From contig NZ_JAALGE010000024.1 of the NCBI RefSeq assembly GCF_011057645.1, positions 1 to 42,120 of the forward strand: 42,120 nt of DNA, in the 5' to 3' direction. Below the pieces are notes generated by a model that saw only the letters and a list, made by a program, of their open reading frames with translations, was not told the origin of the DNA and ran no database searches. This stretch comes from Marisediminicola senii (GTDB lineage Bacteria > Actinomycetota > Actinomycetes > Actinomycetales > Microbacteriaceae). How positions within the stretch are numbered: the first letter of the stretch is position 1; each line of letters opens with the position of its first letter. This document shows, one piece after another, positions 24,328 through 34,458 of the stretch. The position numbers and the translations under genes are program-made.

Positions 24328-26079
24328 GTGCGATATATCTTCGCCATCGTGAGCCTCGTGCTCGCCGTGGTCCTCATCGGCTACGGGGTCGCGCAGCGAA
24401 CCGTACTCGCCGGGCCCGACAGCCTCGTCGTCACCGCGGAAGCGACGTCCGACGCGACGGTCACCGTCATCGACGGGGAGACCCTCAACTCCCTCGAGGG
24501 TCGCCAGGACCTCGAACTCAGTGGATCCGACACCATCTTCGCCGCATTCGGCCGCACCGACGACGTGCTGGCCTGGGTCGGCGACGCCTCGTACAACGAG
24601 ATCGGCTTCGACGACGAGACCCAGTCCCTCACCAGCGAGGAGGTACCGGGGTCAGAAGTCACCGTGCCGAACCCCGCCGGCTCCGACCTGTGGCTCCGCG
24701 AGTACACCGGCGACATCGCCCTCTCGATGCAGGTCAGCCTCAGCGAGGACCTCTCCATCATCGTGGTCTCCGACGGTACGCAGCCCGCTCCGTCGACCGT
24801 CACCGTCAGCTGGCCGCTCGACAACCGCACGCCGTGGGCAGCGCCGCTCATCGCCGCCGGGGGAGCCATGCTGCTGCTGTCGTTCTTCTTCTTCGTGTGG
24901 GCATTCGTGCACTCCCACCGCACCCGCGGCCCGCGTCGCCGCAGCATCACCTCCGGCCAGCGCAGGACGGGCCGCACCGAGCCAGGGGCCATCGGATCGC
25001 GCGGCCGCCGGTCGATCAGCCGGATGACTGCCGTCGTTCCCATCGTGCTCGTCGGCACCCTCGGACTCTCGTCGTGCGCGAGCGACAGCTGGCCCGACCT
25101 CACCATGGCCAGCGCCGAGTCGTCGCCCTCGGCCAGCCCGTCGGCCGAACCCGAGGAGACCAGCATTCCCGCGGTCACCACCGGCCAGGTCGAATCCATC
25201 ATCGGCAAGGTCTCCGAAGTCGCCGAGACCGCGGAGGGTGGCCTCGACGAGGTCATGCTCGGCTACCGCTTCACCGGGCCCGCCCTCGAGCAGCGCATCG
25301 GCAACTTCGCGATCCGCGAGAAGGACCCAGCCCACCCCGCGCTCCCCGCCTTCCCCAGCGGCCCGGTCGCCGTGTCGGTGCCGCAGAGCCTCCCCGTCGA
25401 CTCCGACCCGTGGCCGCGCGCCATCTTCGCCGTCGTCGAGAGCCCGGATCCGGCCACCGTCGCCCCGTGGTCGGTCATGCTCGTGCAGCAGTCGCCGCGC
25501 GAGCAGTACAAGGTGTACTACGCCGTGACGCTCGAGCCCAACGCCACGCTGCCGGAGCTCGCCCCCCGCGGCGTCGGAGCACCGAGGCTCAGCCCCGACA
25601 CGAAGCTGCTGTCGATGGCTCCGGGCAACGTTCTGGCGAACTACAAGGACGTCGTCACCACCGGCGACGCGAGCGTGAACGCCCCGGCCTTCGACCTCGA
25701 GAGCGACAACCTGCTTCCGCAGATCGACCCGGCAGCCAGGGACGAGCAGATCAACGCGCTCAAGGAGGCGAACGGCACCCTCGAGTACAGCTATGGCGTC
25801 GGCGATGCCGAGACGATCGCACTGGCATCCAATGAATCGGGTGCGCTGGTGACCACCTACCTGACCGAGACCACGACCGCGCGGCCGTCGATCGAGGGCG
25901 ACACCATCAACCCGACCGGGCTCGTCAAGACGCTCACCGGGTCGGAGGGCAGCACCCGCGGGTACACGGCCGAATACAGCTACCAGCTGCTGTTCTACAT
26001 CCCGCCGATCGGCAGCACCGACAAGACCGTCCTTCTCGGCTTCAGCGAAGCCCTGCTCAGCGCCCAGGAGATTCCATGA
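24328..26079 (+). CDS. Two-domain membrane protein with an internal lipobox-like segment, unknown function
   Basis: This is a 583-aa protein from a GTG at 24328 with AAAGGA upstream. Segment 1 is residues 3-22 (YIFAIVSLVLAVVLIGYGVA), followed by an outer domain to about 168. Segment 2 is 171-194 (AAPLIAAGGAMLLLSFFFFVWAF), followed by a basic cytoplasmic linker (HRTRGPRRRS). Segment 3 is 233-249, ending in LGLSSC with C250, and a Ser/Pro-rich stretch leads to a large outer domain (about 280-583). The part from M233 on reads like a complete lipoprotein: M, hydrophobic core, L-S-S-C lipobox, linker, domain. There is no ribosome binding site before M233, so one polypeptide is more likely than two. 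I do not recognise either domain. The stop overlaps the next gene (ATGA). Confidence 0.82.
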   Translation: MRYIFAIVSLVLAVVLIGYGVAQRTVLAGPDSLVVTAEATSDATVTVIDGETLNSLEGRQDLELSGSDTIFAAFGRTDDVLAWVGDASYNEIGFDDETQSLTSEEVPGSEVTVPNPAGSDLWLREYTGDIALSMQVSLSEDLSIIVVSDGTQPAPSTVTVSWPLDNRTPWAAPLIAAGGAMLLLSFFFFVWAFVHSHRTRGPRRRSITSGQRRTGRTEPGAIGSRGRRSISRMTAVVPIVLVGTLGLSSCASDSWPDLTMASAESSPSASPSAEPEETSIPAVTTGQVESIIGKVSEVAETAEGGLDEVMLGYRFTGPALEQRIGNFAIREKDPAHPALPAFPSGPVAVSVPQSLPVDSDPWPRAIFAVVESPDPATVAPWSVMLVQQSPREQYKVYYAVTLEPNATLPELAPRGVGAPRLSPDTKLLSMAPGNVLANYKDVVTTGDASVNAPAFDLESDNLLPQIDPAARDEQINALKEANGTLEYSYGVGDAETIALASNESGALVTTYLTETTTARPSIEGDTINPTGLVKTLTGSEGSTRGYTAEYSYQLLFYIPPIGSTDKTVLLGFSEALLSAQEIP

Positions 26080-27020
26080 CCAACATCCCGCCCTCTGCAG
26101 CGAGCCTCCGCGGAGCCGTCGACCTGTCGTCGCTCGTGCGCCCGCCCGCGTCTGCTGCTCCCGCCGCGACGCCCGGTGCAGCCCCGGCCGGCAACGGCGG
26201 CAGCCAGGCAGTGCCCGCGCTCGTCGTCGACGCCTCCGACGCGACCTTCCCCGCGATCCTCGAGCTGTCGCAGACGGTGCCCGTCATCGTCGAGCTGCAC
26301 GCCGGCCAGACCTCGAGCACGCTCGCGACCCTGGTGACCGGCCACGCCGGCCGCATGGTACTGGCGAGGGTGGATGCCACGGCGAACCCCCAGCTGCAGC
26401 AGGCGTTCCAGGTGCAGGTGGCCCCGACCGTCGCCGCGGTGATCGGCGGCAAGCCCCTCGCCCTGTTCGAAGGCGAGCTGCCGGAGGCCGACGCGCGGCA
26501 GGTGCTCGACAAGGTGCTCGAGTTCGCGGCCCAGAGCGGGGTCACCGGTTCCGTGACGGTGGGGGGAGCCGAGGCATCCACCGAGGCGGAGCCCGTCGAG
26601 GAGCCGCTGCCGCCCCTGCACCAGGAGGCGTACGACGCCATCGAGAAGGGCGACTACCCCGGCGCGATCGCCGCGTACCGCACCGCGATCGCGCAGGACC
26701 CGCGCGACGCCCTCGCGGTCGCCGGCCTCGCGCAGGTGTCGCTGCTGCACCGCCTCGGCTCGCAGACCGCCGACGCCATCCGAACCGCCGCCGCGGCGGA
26801 CCCGACCGACGTCGACGCGCAGCTCGCCGTCGCCGACCTCGACGTTTCGGGTGGGCACCTCGAGGACGCCTTCGACCGCCTGCTGACGCTGTTCGTGTCG
26901 CTCGACCAGGAGCAGAAGAACGCCGTGCGCACGCGCATGCTCGAGTACTTCGAGATCGCCGGGTCGGACGACCCGCGCGTCGGGGCGGCCCGTCGTCGCC
27001 TCACCGCGCTGCTGTACTGA
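26076..27020 (+). CDS. Thioredoxin-fold/TPR protein, YbbN (CnoX)-like, without CxxC
   Basis: This is a 314-aa cytoplasmic protein. About residues 48-155 form a thioredoxin-like fold (VPALVVDASDATFPAILELSQTVPVIVELHAG, then VAPTVAAVIGGKPLALFEGELPE), and about 175-314 form TPR-like helices (HQEAYDAIEKGDYPGAIAAY, DALAVAGLAQVSLLHRLG). This is the YbbN layout, a holdase and co-chaperone. The redox CxxC is absent; ELHAGQTSS occupies that place, so it cannot act as a dithiol oxidoreductase. The first 45 residues are Ala/Pro-rich linker. AGGAGA precedes the ATG, which overlaps the stop of the preceding gene. From memory, a possible thioredoxin (Rv1324) also lies next to glgB in M. tuberculosis, so the neighbourhood appears conserved. 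Confidence 0.87.
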   Translation: MTNIPPSAASLRGAVDLSSLVRPPASAAPAATPGAAPAGNGGSQAVPALVVDASDATFPAILELSQTVPVIVELHAGQTSSTLATLVTGHAGRMVLARVDATANPQLQQAFQVQVAPTVAAVIGGKPLALFEGELPEADARQVLDKVLEFAAQSGVTGSVTVGGAEASTEAEPVEEPLPPLHQEAYDAIEKGDYPGAIAAYRTAIAQDPRDALAVAGLAQVSLLHRLGSQTADAIRTAAAADPTDVDAQLAVADLDVSGGHLEDAFDRLLTLFVSLDQEQKNAVRTRMLEYFEIAGSDDPRVGAARRRLTALLY

Positions 27021-27036
27021 CTGCAGCCCCTGTGGG

Positions 27037-27240
27037 CTTTCATTATTCAGGAGTCCGCGAGCGTCAGAAGTGCGATACGGCGCGGATCTGCTTGCAGATG
27101 GCGCATTCGGGCCGGTTCAGCCCCCGAACTCCTGAATGATGAGAGATCGCAGCCCGCGGCTCCTGAATGATGAGAGATCGCAGCCCGCGGCTCCTGAATG
27201 ATGAGAGATCGCAGCCCGCGGCTCCTGAATGATGAAAGCA
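27037..27240. repeat. Intergenic element: three 31-bp tandem copies bounded by inverted ends
   Basis: Three identical 31-bp copies lie at 27129-27159, 27160-27190 and 27191-27221, each beginning CTCCTGAATGATGAGAGATC and ending GCAGCCCGCGG. A fourth, truncated copy (27222-27239, CTCCTGAATGATGAAAGC) is the inverted match, with one mismatch, of GCTTTCATTATTCAGGAG at 27037-27054, so the element has inverted ends. Between them, ATCTGC and GCAGAT (27086-27091 and 27094-27099) form a tight hairpin flanked by GCGC on both sides. The element fills the gap between two convergent genes. Confidence 0.88.
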
Positions 27241-27289
27241 ACGACAGCCGGGGTGCGCGTTCCGCCGGTGAGGAGCAGCCCGCAATACG

Positions 27290-27324
27290 AACGGCCGGCC
27301 GGGTGCGAAACCCGGCCGGCCGTT
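27290..27324. terminator. Strong bidirectional hairpin at the 3' end of glgB
   Basis: AACGGCCGGCCGGGT (27290-27304) and ACCCGGCCGGCCGTT (27310-27324) form a perfect 15-bp stem with a GCGAA loop. It lies 38 bp after the glgB stop and faces the convergent gene on the other side. No T tract is present on either strand; the very stable GC stem is the kind used by actinobacterial terminators. Confidence 0.8.
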
Positions 27325-27361
27325 GTGCGTGATGCTGCTGGCGCGTGCGGCGCCCCGGTGC

Positions 27362-29772
27362 CTAGCGGCGCAGCTTGAGCCACAGTCCGCCGAGCGGCGG
27401 AAGCGTGACCTCGGCGTGCGCTGGGCGTCCGGCCCACGGCTCGTCGACCGCGGTGACCGAGCCGAAGTTGCCGACACCCGATCCGCCGTACTCCTCGGCG
27501 TCGGTGTTCACCAGTTCGTCCCAGACGCCGGCGAACGGCAGGGCGACCCGGTACGGGCCGACCGGGGCGCCGGAGAAGTTCAGCACGACCGCGATCGGCT
27601 GGCCGTCCGACGACCAGCGCAGGAACGACAGGATGTTCTGCTCGGCAGCGCCGCCGTCGATCCACTCGAAGCCGGCGGGGTCGAAGTCCTGCTGCCAGAG
27701 GGCGCCTTCCTCGCGGTAGACGGCGTTGAGCCGGCTGACGAGGGCGAGCAGCCCCTGGTGCACCGGCTGGTCGAGGATCCACCAGTCGAGCCCGCGCTCC
27801 TCCGACCACTCAGACGGCTGCCCGAATTCCTGGCCCATGAAGAGCAGCTGCTTGCCGGGGTGCGCCCACATGAACGACAGGTACACGCGCAGGTTCGCGA
27901 GCTTCTGCCACTGGTCGCCGGGCATCTTGGTGAGCAGCGAGCCCTTGCCGTGCACGACCTCGTCGTGACTGATCGGCAGCAGGAAGTTCTCGGTGTAGGC
28001 GTAGACCATGCTGAAGGTGATCTCGCCGTGGTGGTGTGCACGCCACATCGGGTCGGCCTGCATGTACGACAGGGTGTCGTGCATCCAGCCCATGTTCCAC
28101 TTCATTCCGAACCCGAGTCCGCCACCGGCGGTGGGGCGCGAGACGCCGGGGAACGAGGTGGACTCCTCGGCGATCATCACGACGCCGGGGTTGCGCTTGT
28201 ACGCGGTGGCGTTGACCTCCTGCAGGAAGCTGATGGCCTCGAGGTTCTCGCGTCCGCCGTGGATGTTCGGCTCCCACTCGCCCTCTTCGCGCGAGTAGTC
28301 GAGATAGAGGATGGATGCCACGGCATCGACCCGCAGGCCGTCGATGTGGAACTCCTCCAGCCAGAACAGCGCATTCGACACCAGGAAGTTGCGCACCTGC
28401 GAATCCCCGAAGTTGAAGATCAGGGTGCCCCAGTCCATCTGCTCGCCGCGGCGCGGGTCGGAGTGCTCGTACAGCGGCTGGCCGTCGAAGTTCGCGAGCG
28501 CGAACTCATCCTTCGGAAAGTGCCCTGGCACCCAGTCCATGATCACGCCGATACCCGCCTGGTGCAGGCGGTCGATCAGGTAGCGCAGGTCGTCGCCGCT
28601 GCCGAAGCGGCTGGTCGGGGCGAAGTACCCGGTGACCTGGTAGCCCCACGAGCCGCCGAACGGGTGCTCGGCGAGCGGCATGAACTCGATGTGGGTGAAG
28701 CCGGCCGAGGTGACGTACTCCACCAGCTGGTCGGCGACCTCGCGGTAGCCGAGGCCGGGCCGCCACGATCCGAGGTGCACCTCGTAGATGCTCATCGGGC
28801 CGTTGTGGGTGTCGGTCTCGGCGCGCCGGGCGAGCCAGCCGGCATCCTGCCATTCATAGCTGGTGTCGGCGACCCTGGATGCCGTCGCGGGGGGCACCTC
28901 GGTGGAGCGGGCCATCGGGTCGGCGCGCTCTACCCAGTAGTCACCCTGGGTGAGCAGTTCGAACTTGTAGGTGGCGCCCGGCTCGACGCCGGGTACGAAG
29001 ATCTCCCAGATGCCGTTGTCGTCGAGCCTGCGCATCGCGTGCGCGGCGCCGAACCAGCCGTTGAAGTCGCCGATGACGCGCACGGCCTTGGCGTGCGGCG
29101 CCCAGACGCTGAACGCGGTGCCCGCGATGTCTTCGTGCGGGCGGTAGTGCGCGCCGAACACGGTCCACATCTGCTCGTGCCTGCCCTCGCCGAACAGGTA
29201 GAGGTCCATGTCGCCGACCGACGGCACGAAGCGGTACGGATCCTGCGCGACCCAGTCCGGGCCGTTCGAGTAGGTGGTCGACAGCACGTATGCCTGGCCG
29301 GCGCCGGGCGCGAAGCCCTCCCACAGGCCGTTCGCGACGTGGTGCATGGCGATCGGGGTGCCGTCGTCCTGCAGCGCGGTCACCGACTCGGCGAGCGGGC
29401 GCAGCGCGCGGATGACGAAGCCGCCCTCGACGGGGTGCTGGCCGAGGGTGTCGTGCGGGCGCGGGTGCGTGCCGGCGGCGAGGGCGTCGATGAGCCCGGG
29501 GTGCAGCCACGGGAACGGGCTGGACTCGGGTTCGGCGGGTGCCTCGGCGGTGGGAGCCGCGGTGGCGGGAGCTGGCGCCTCCGCAGCGGCGGGAGCTGCG
29601 ACGGGCGCCTCCGCAGCAGCGGCAGCTGGCGCCTCCGCAGCCGCGGGAGCTGCGACGGGCGCCTCCGCGGCCTCGGTCTCAGCCTCGGCCGGGGCGGCTT
29701 TGCTCGCCTTCGTCTCGCGCGGAGTCTTCGGGGTTTTCGGGGTCTTGGGGGAGGACGGGGTTCGGGAAGCCA

Positions 29773-29773
<1 letters not shown>
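27362..29773 (-). CDS. glgB: 1,4-alpha-glucan branching enzyme
   Basis: GlgB cuts an alpha-1,4 chain and re-attaches it in alpha-1,6 linkage, here to the linear chains built by GlgE. It is an 803-aa GH13 protein: a long unusual N-terminal tail (residues 1-85), two N-terminal beta domains ([44 protein letters not shown]) and the catalytic barrel with [36 protein letters not shown], nucleophile D483 (GLRVDAV), acid/base E536 (MIAEEST) and SHDEVVHG. The 53-residue gap D483-E536 equals that of the E. coli enzyme. The tail has [15 protein letters not shown], then Ala/Pro/Glu repeats with a period near 17 residues. The ATG overlaps the glgE stop (TGATG). Confidence 0.97.
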
Positions 29774-31791
<2,018 letters not shown>

Positions 31792-31865
31792 GTTCCGACC
31801 GTACTAGGTTCTGTCATCCGATGGGTTGTGCACGGTGGTCGCACGATGCCCCTAGGCTGCTTCTC
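31792..31865. promoter_or_regulatory. Back-to-back promoters of glgE and glgP, both probably leaderless
   Basis: This 74-bp gap carries TACGGT on the minus strand (31803-31798), ending 6 nt before the glgE GTG, and TAGGCT on the plus strand (31853-31858), ending 7 nt before the glgP GTG. Neither gene has a Shine-Dalgarno sequence. I cannot fix the -35 boxes. Synthesis (glgE-glgB) and degradation (glgP) thus start from one short shared region. Confidence 0.6.
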
Positions 31866-34421
31866 GTGAAGGCGATCAGGCGTTTTACCGTGCGTACATC
31901 CCTGCCAGAACCATTGGCCGGACTCGAGGAGCTGGCGACCAACCTGCGCTGGTCGTGGCATGAGCCGACCAGGGAACTCTTCGCGTCGCTGTCGCCCGAA
32001 CTGTGGGAGCGCAGCGGGCGCGATCCGATCGGTCTGCTCGGCGAGATCGAGCCGGCGCGACTGCTCGAACTCGCGGGTGACGAGGGGTTCGTGCAGCGTG
32101 TCAACGAGCGCCTCGCCGACCTGCACACCTACCTCACCGAACCGCGCTGGTACCAGTCGCTCCCGGAGGGCGCCCCCGCCGCCATCGGCTACTTCTCGCC
32201 GGAGTTCGGGATCGCCGCCGCCCTTCCGCAGTACTCGGGCGGGCTCGGCATCCTCGCCGGCGACCACCTCAAGAGCGCGTCGGACCTCGGGGTGCCGATC
32301 ATCGGCGTCGGCCTGTTCTACCGCTCCGGCTACTTCGCGCAGGCCATCTCGTCAGACGGCTGGCAGCAGGAGTCCTACCCGGTGCTCGACCCCGACGGCC
32401 TGCCGCTGCGCGTGCTGAGGCACCCCGACGGCATGGCGGCGCACGTGTCGCTCGCGCTCCCGCACGGCCGCACGCTGCAGGCGAGGGTCTGGCAGGTCGC
32501 GGTGGGGCGCATCCGCCTGCTGTTGCTCGACACCGACGTGCCGGAGAACGACGACGACCTGCGCAGCGTCACCGACCGGCTGTATGGCGGCGGCAGCGAG
32601 CACCGCCTGCTGCAGGAGCTTCTGCTCGGCGTCGGCGGCGTGCGCGCCATCAAGCTGCTCGTCGAGTTGACCGGCGCACCGGCACCCGAGGTGTTCCACA
32701 CCAACGAGGGCCACGCCGGATTCCTCGGCCTCGAGCGCGTCGGCGACCTGATCGGCACCGGGCTGAGCTTCGACGAGGCACTGCAGGTGGTGCGCTCCGG
32801 CACCGTATTCACCACGCACACGCCGGTGCCCGCGGGCATCGACCGGTTCGAGGCCGACCTCATTCGCCAGTACTTCTCCACCGGCATGCTGCCTGGCGTC
32901 GGCGTCGACGACGTGCTCGCCCTCGGTGCCGAGAGCTACCAGGGCGGCGACTCCCGCATGTTCAACATGGCCGTGATGGGGTTGCGGCTCGGACAGCGCG
33001 CCAATGGGGTCTCGCAGCTGCACGGCGAGGTCAGTCGAGGCATGTTCGGTCACCTCTGGCCGGGCTTCGACGCCGCGGACGTGCCGATCGGATCGGTCAC
33101 CAACGGGGTACACGCCCCCACCTGGACCGACCCCGCCCTGCTGCAGCTCGCGTCGACGCAGCTCGGAACGGCCGACACCACCGAGGCGGACTGGGCGAGC
33201 GACCGGGTGAGCGACGCCGACCTGTGGGCGGTGCGCAATGCCATGCGGCAGCAGCTCGTCGTCGACGCGCGCAGCCGCATCGCCGCGGCGATCGCCGGGC
33301 AGAACCCCGGGTCGATCACGCCATCGTGGGTCTCCGACCTGCTCGACCCCGAAGTGCTCACCATCGGGTTCGCGCGCCGCGTCCCCACCTACAAGCGCCT
33401 CACCCTCATGCTGCACGACGAGAACCGCCTGCGCTCGCTGCTGCTCTCGAAGGACCGCCCGGTGCAGATCGTCATCGCCGGCAAGTCCCACCCCGCCGAC
33501 GAAGAGGGCAAGCGGCTCATCCAGAAGCTCGTGCGTTTCGCGTCCGACCCGGAACTGCGCACCCGCATCGTGTTCCTCGAGAACTACGACATCGCCATGG
33601 CCCAGCTGCTCTACCCGGGCACCGACGTGTGGCTGAACAACCCGCTGCGCCCGCTCGAGGCGTGCGGCACCTCCGGCATGAAGGCCGCGCTGAACGGATC
33701 GCTCAACCTGTCGATCCTCGACGGCTGGTGGGCCGAGTTCTACGACGGCGAGAACGGCTGGGCCATCCCGAGCGCCGACTCCGCAGGCGACTCGGCCGAG
33801 CGCGACACGCTCGAGGCGAACGCGCTGTACGACCTCATCGAGTACGAGATCGCGCCGCGGTTCTACAACCGCGGTGACGACGGCGTTCCGTCGAGGTGGG
33901 TGCGCAGCATCCGTCACACCCTGTCGACCCTGTCGCCCAGGCTGTCTGCCGACCGCATGGTCAAGCAGTACGTCACGCAGCTCTACACGCCGGCCGCGAT
34001 CGCGGAACGCGAGGTGCGCGCCGACTCCTTCGCCGGCGCGCGCGAGCTCGCCGCGTGGAAGTCGCGCGTGCGCGCGGCGTGGCCGGGCGTCGCGGTCGCC
34101 CACGTCGAGTCCGGCGGGGTCGACACCGTGCCGCAGGTCGGCGACGAGTTGCACGTGCGCGCGTTCGTGCAGCTCGACGCGCTCACCGCAGACGACGTCG
34201 CGGTCGAGGTGGTCTACGGCCGGGCGATCGACGGCGACCGGCTCGACCGTACCCAGTACATCGCGCTCACCGCGCAGCCCACGAGGGAGGGACCCGCGCA
34301 GTTCACGGGCACCGTTCCGCTGTCGCGGGCGGGGAGCTTCGGATACACCGTGCGGGTCGTGCCGAAGCATCCGTTGCTGGCAAGCCCGGCCGAGCTGGGG
34401 CTGGTCGCGGTCGCCGACTAG
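31866..34421 (+). CDS. glgP: Alpha-glucan (maltodextrin/glycogen) phosphorylase
   Basis: GlgP removes terminal glucose from alpha-glucan as glucose-1-phosphate, with PLP as cofactor. The 851-aa protein starts at a GTG (31866) and belongs to the shorter actinobacterial/archaeal-type phosphorylases. Blocks seen are LATNLRWSWHEPTRELF (N-terminal domain), FSPEFGIAAALPQYSGGLGILAGDHLK, HTNEGHAGFLGLERV, TTHTPVPAGIDRF, RRVPTYKRLTL, IAGKSHPADEEGK and the PLP-lysine motif EACGTSGMKAALNG, followed by LSILDGWWAEFYDG. The longer frame to 31821 lacks any initiation signal. It diverges from glgE and converges with glgX. Confidence 0.96.
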   Translation: MKAIRRFTVRTSLPEPLAGLEELATNLRWSWHEPTRELFASLSPELWERSGRDPIGLLGEIEPARLLELAGDEGFVQRVNERLADLHTYLTEPRWYQSLPEGAPAAIGYFSPEFGIAAALPQYSGGLGILAGDHLKSASDLGVPIIGVGLFYRSGYFAQAISSDGWQQESYPVLDPDGLPLRVLRHPDGMAAHVSLALPHGRTLQARVWQVAVGRIRLLLLDTDVPENDDDLRSVTDRLYGGGSEHRLLQELLLGVGGVRAIKLLVELTGAPAPEVFHTNEGHAGFLGLERVGDLIGTGLSFDEALQVVRSGTVFTTHTPVPAGIDRFEADLIRQYFSTGMLPGVGVDDVLALGAESYQGGDSRMFNMAVMGLRLGQRANGVSQLHGEVSRGMFGHLWPGFDAADVPIGSVTNGVHAPTWTDPALLQLASTQLGTADTTEADWASDRVSDADLWAVRNAMRQQLVVDARSRIAAAIAGQNPGSITPSWVSDLLDPEVLTIGFARRVPTYKRLTLMLHDENRLRSLLLSKDRPVQIVIAGKSHPADEEGKRLIQKLVRFASDPELRTRIVFLENYDIAMAQLLYPGTDVWLNNPLRPLEACGTSGMKAALNGSLNLSILDGWWAEFYDGENGWAIPSADSAGDSAERDTLEANALYDLIEYEIAPRFYNRGDDGVPSRWVRSIRHTLSTLSPRLSADRMVKQYVTQLYTPAAIAEREVRADSFAGARELAAWKSRVRAAWPGVAVAHVESGGVDTVPQVGDELHVRAFVQLDALTADDVAVEVVYGRAIDGDRLDRTQYIALTAQPTREGPAQFTGTVPLSRAGSFGYTVRVVPKHPLLASPAELGLVAVAD

Positions 34422-34423
34422 TC

Positions 34424-34458
34424 GGGGCTCGACGCCGCCCAGTTCTCAACGCAGCCCC
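34424..34458. terminator. Possible bidirectional hairpin between glgP and glgX
   Basis: GGGGCT (34424-34429) can pair with AGCCCC (34453-34458) over a 23-nt loop, between the two convergent stops. The stem is short and the loop large, so this is only a candidate; I see no better terminator in the 36-bp gap. Confidence 0.25.

Noticed and set aside
26076-27020. Functional thioredoxin call
   Set aside because: The CxxC motif is missing, so a dithiol-disulfide role cannot be claimed; only the fold and the TPR part are supported.
27129-27240. CRISPR array (regular 31-bp repeats)
   Set aside because: The copies are directly contiguous, with no unique spacers, and no cas genes are near. It is a plain tandem repeat.
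27047-27241. Minus-strand ORF of 64 aa made of SRGLRSLIIQEP-type repeats
   Set aside because: The frame is created by the 31-bp tandem array, has no ribosome binding site and no plausible protein character. A second frame ending in ECAICKQIRAVSHF was rejected for the same reason.
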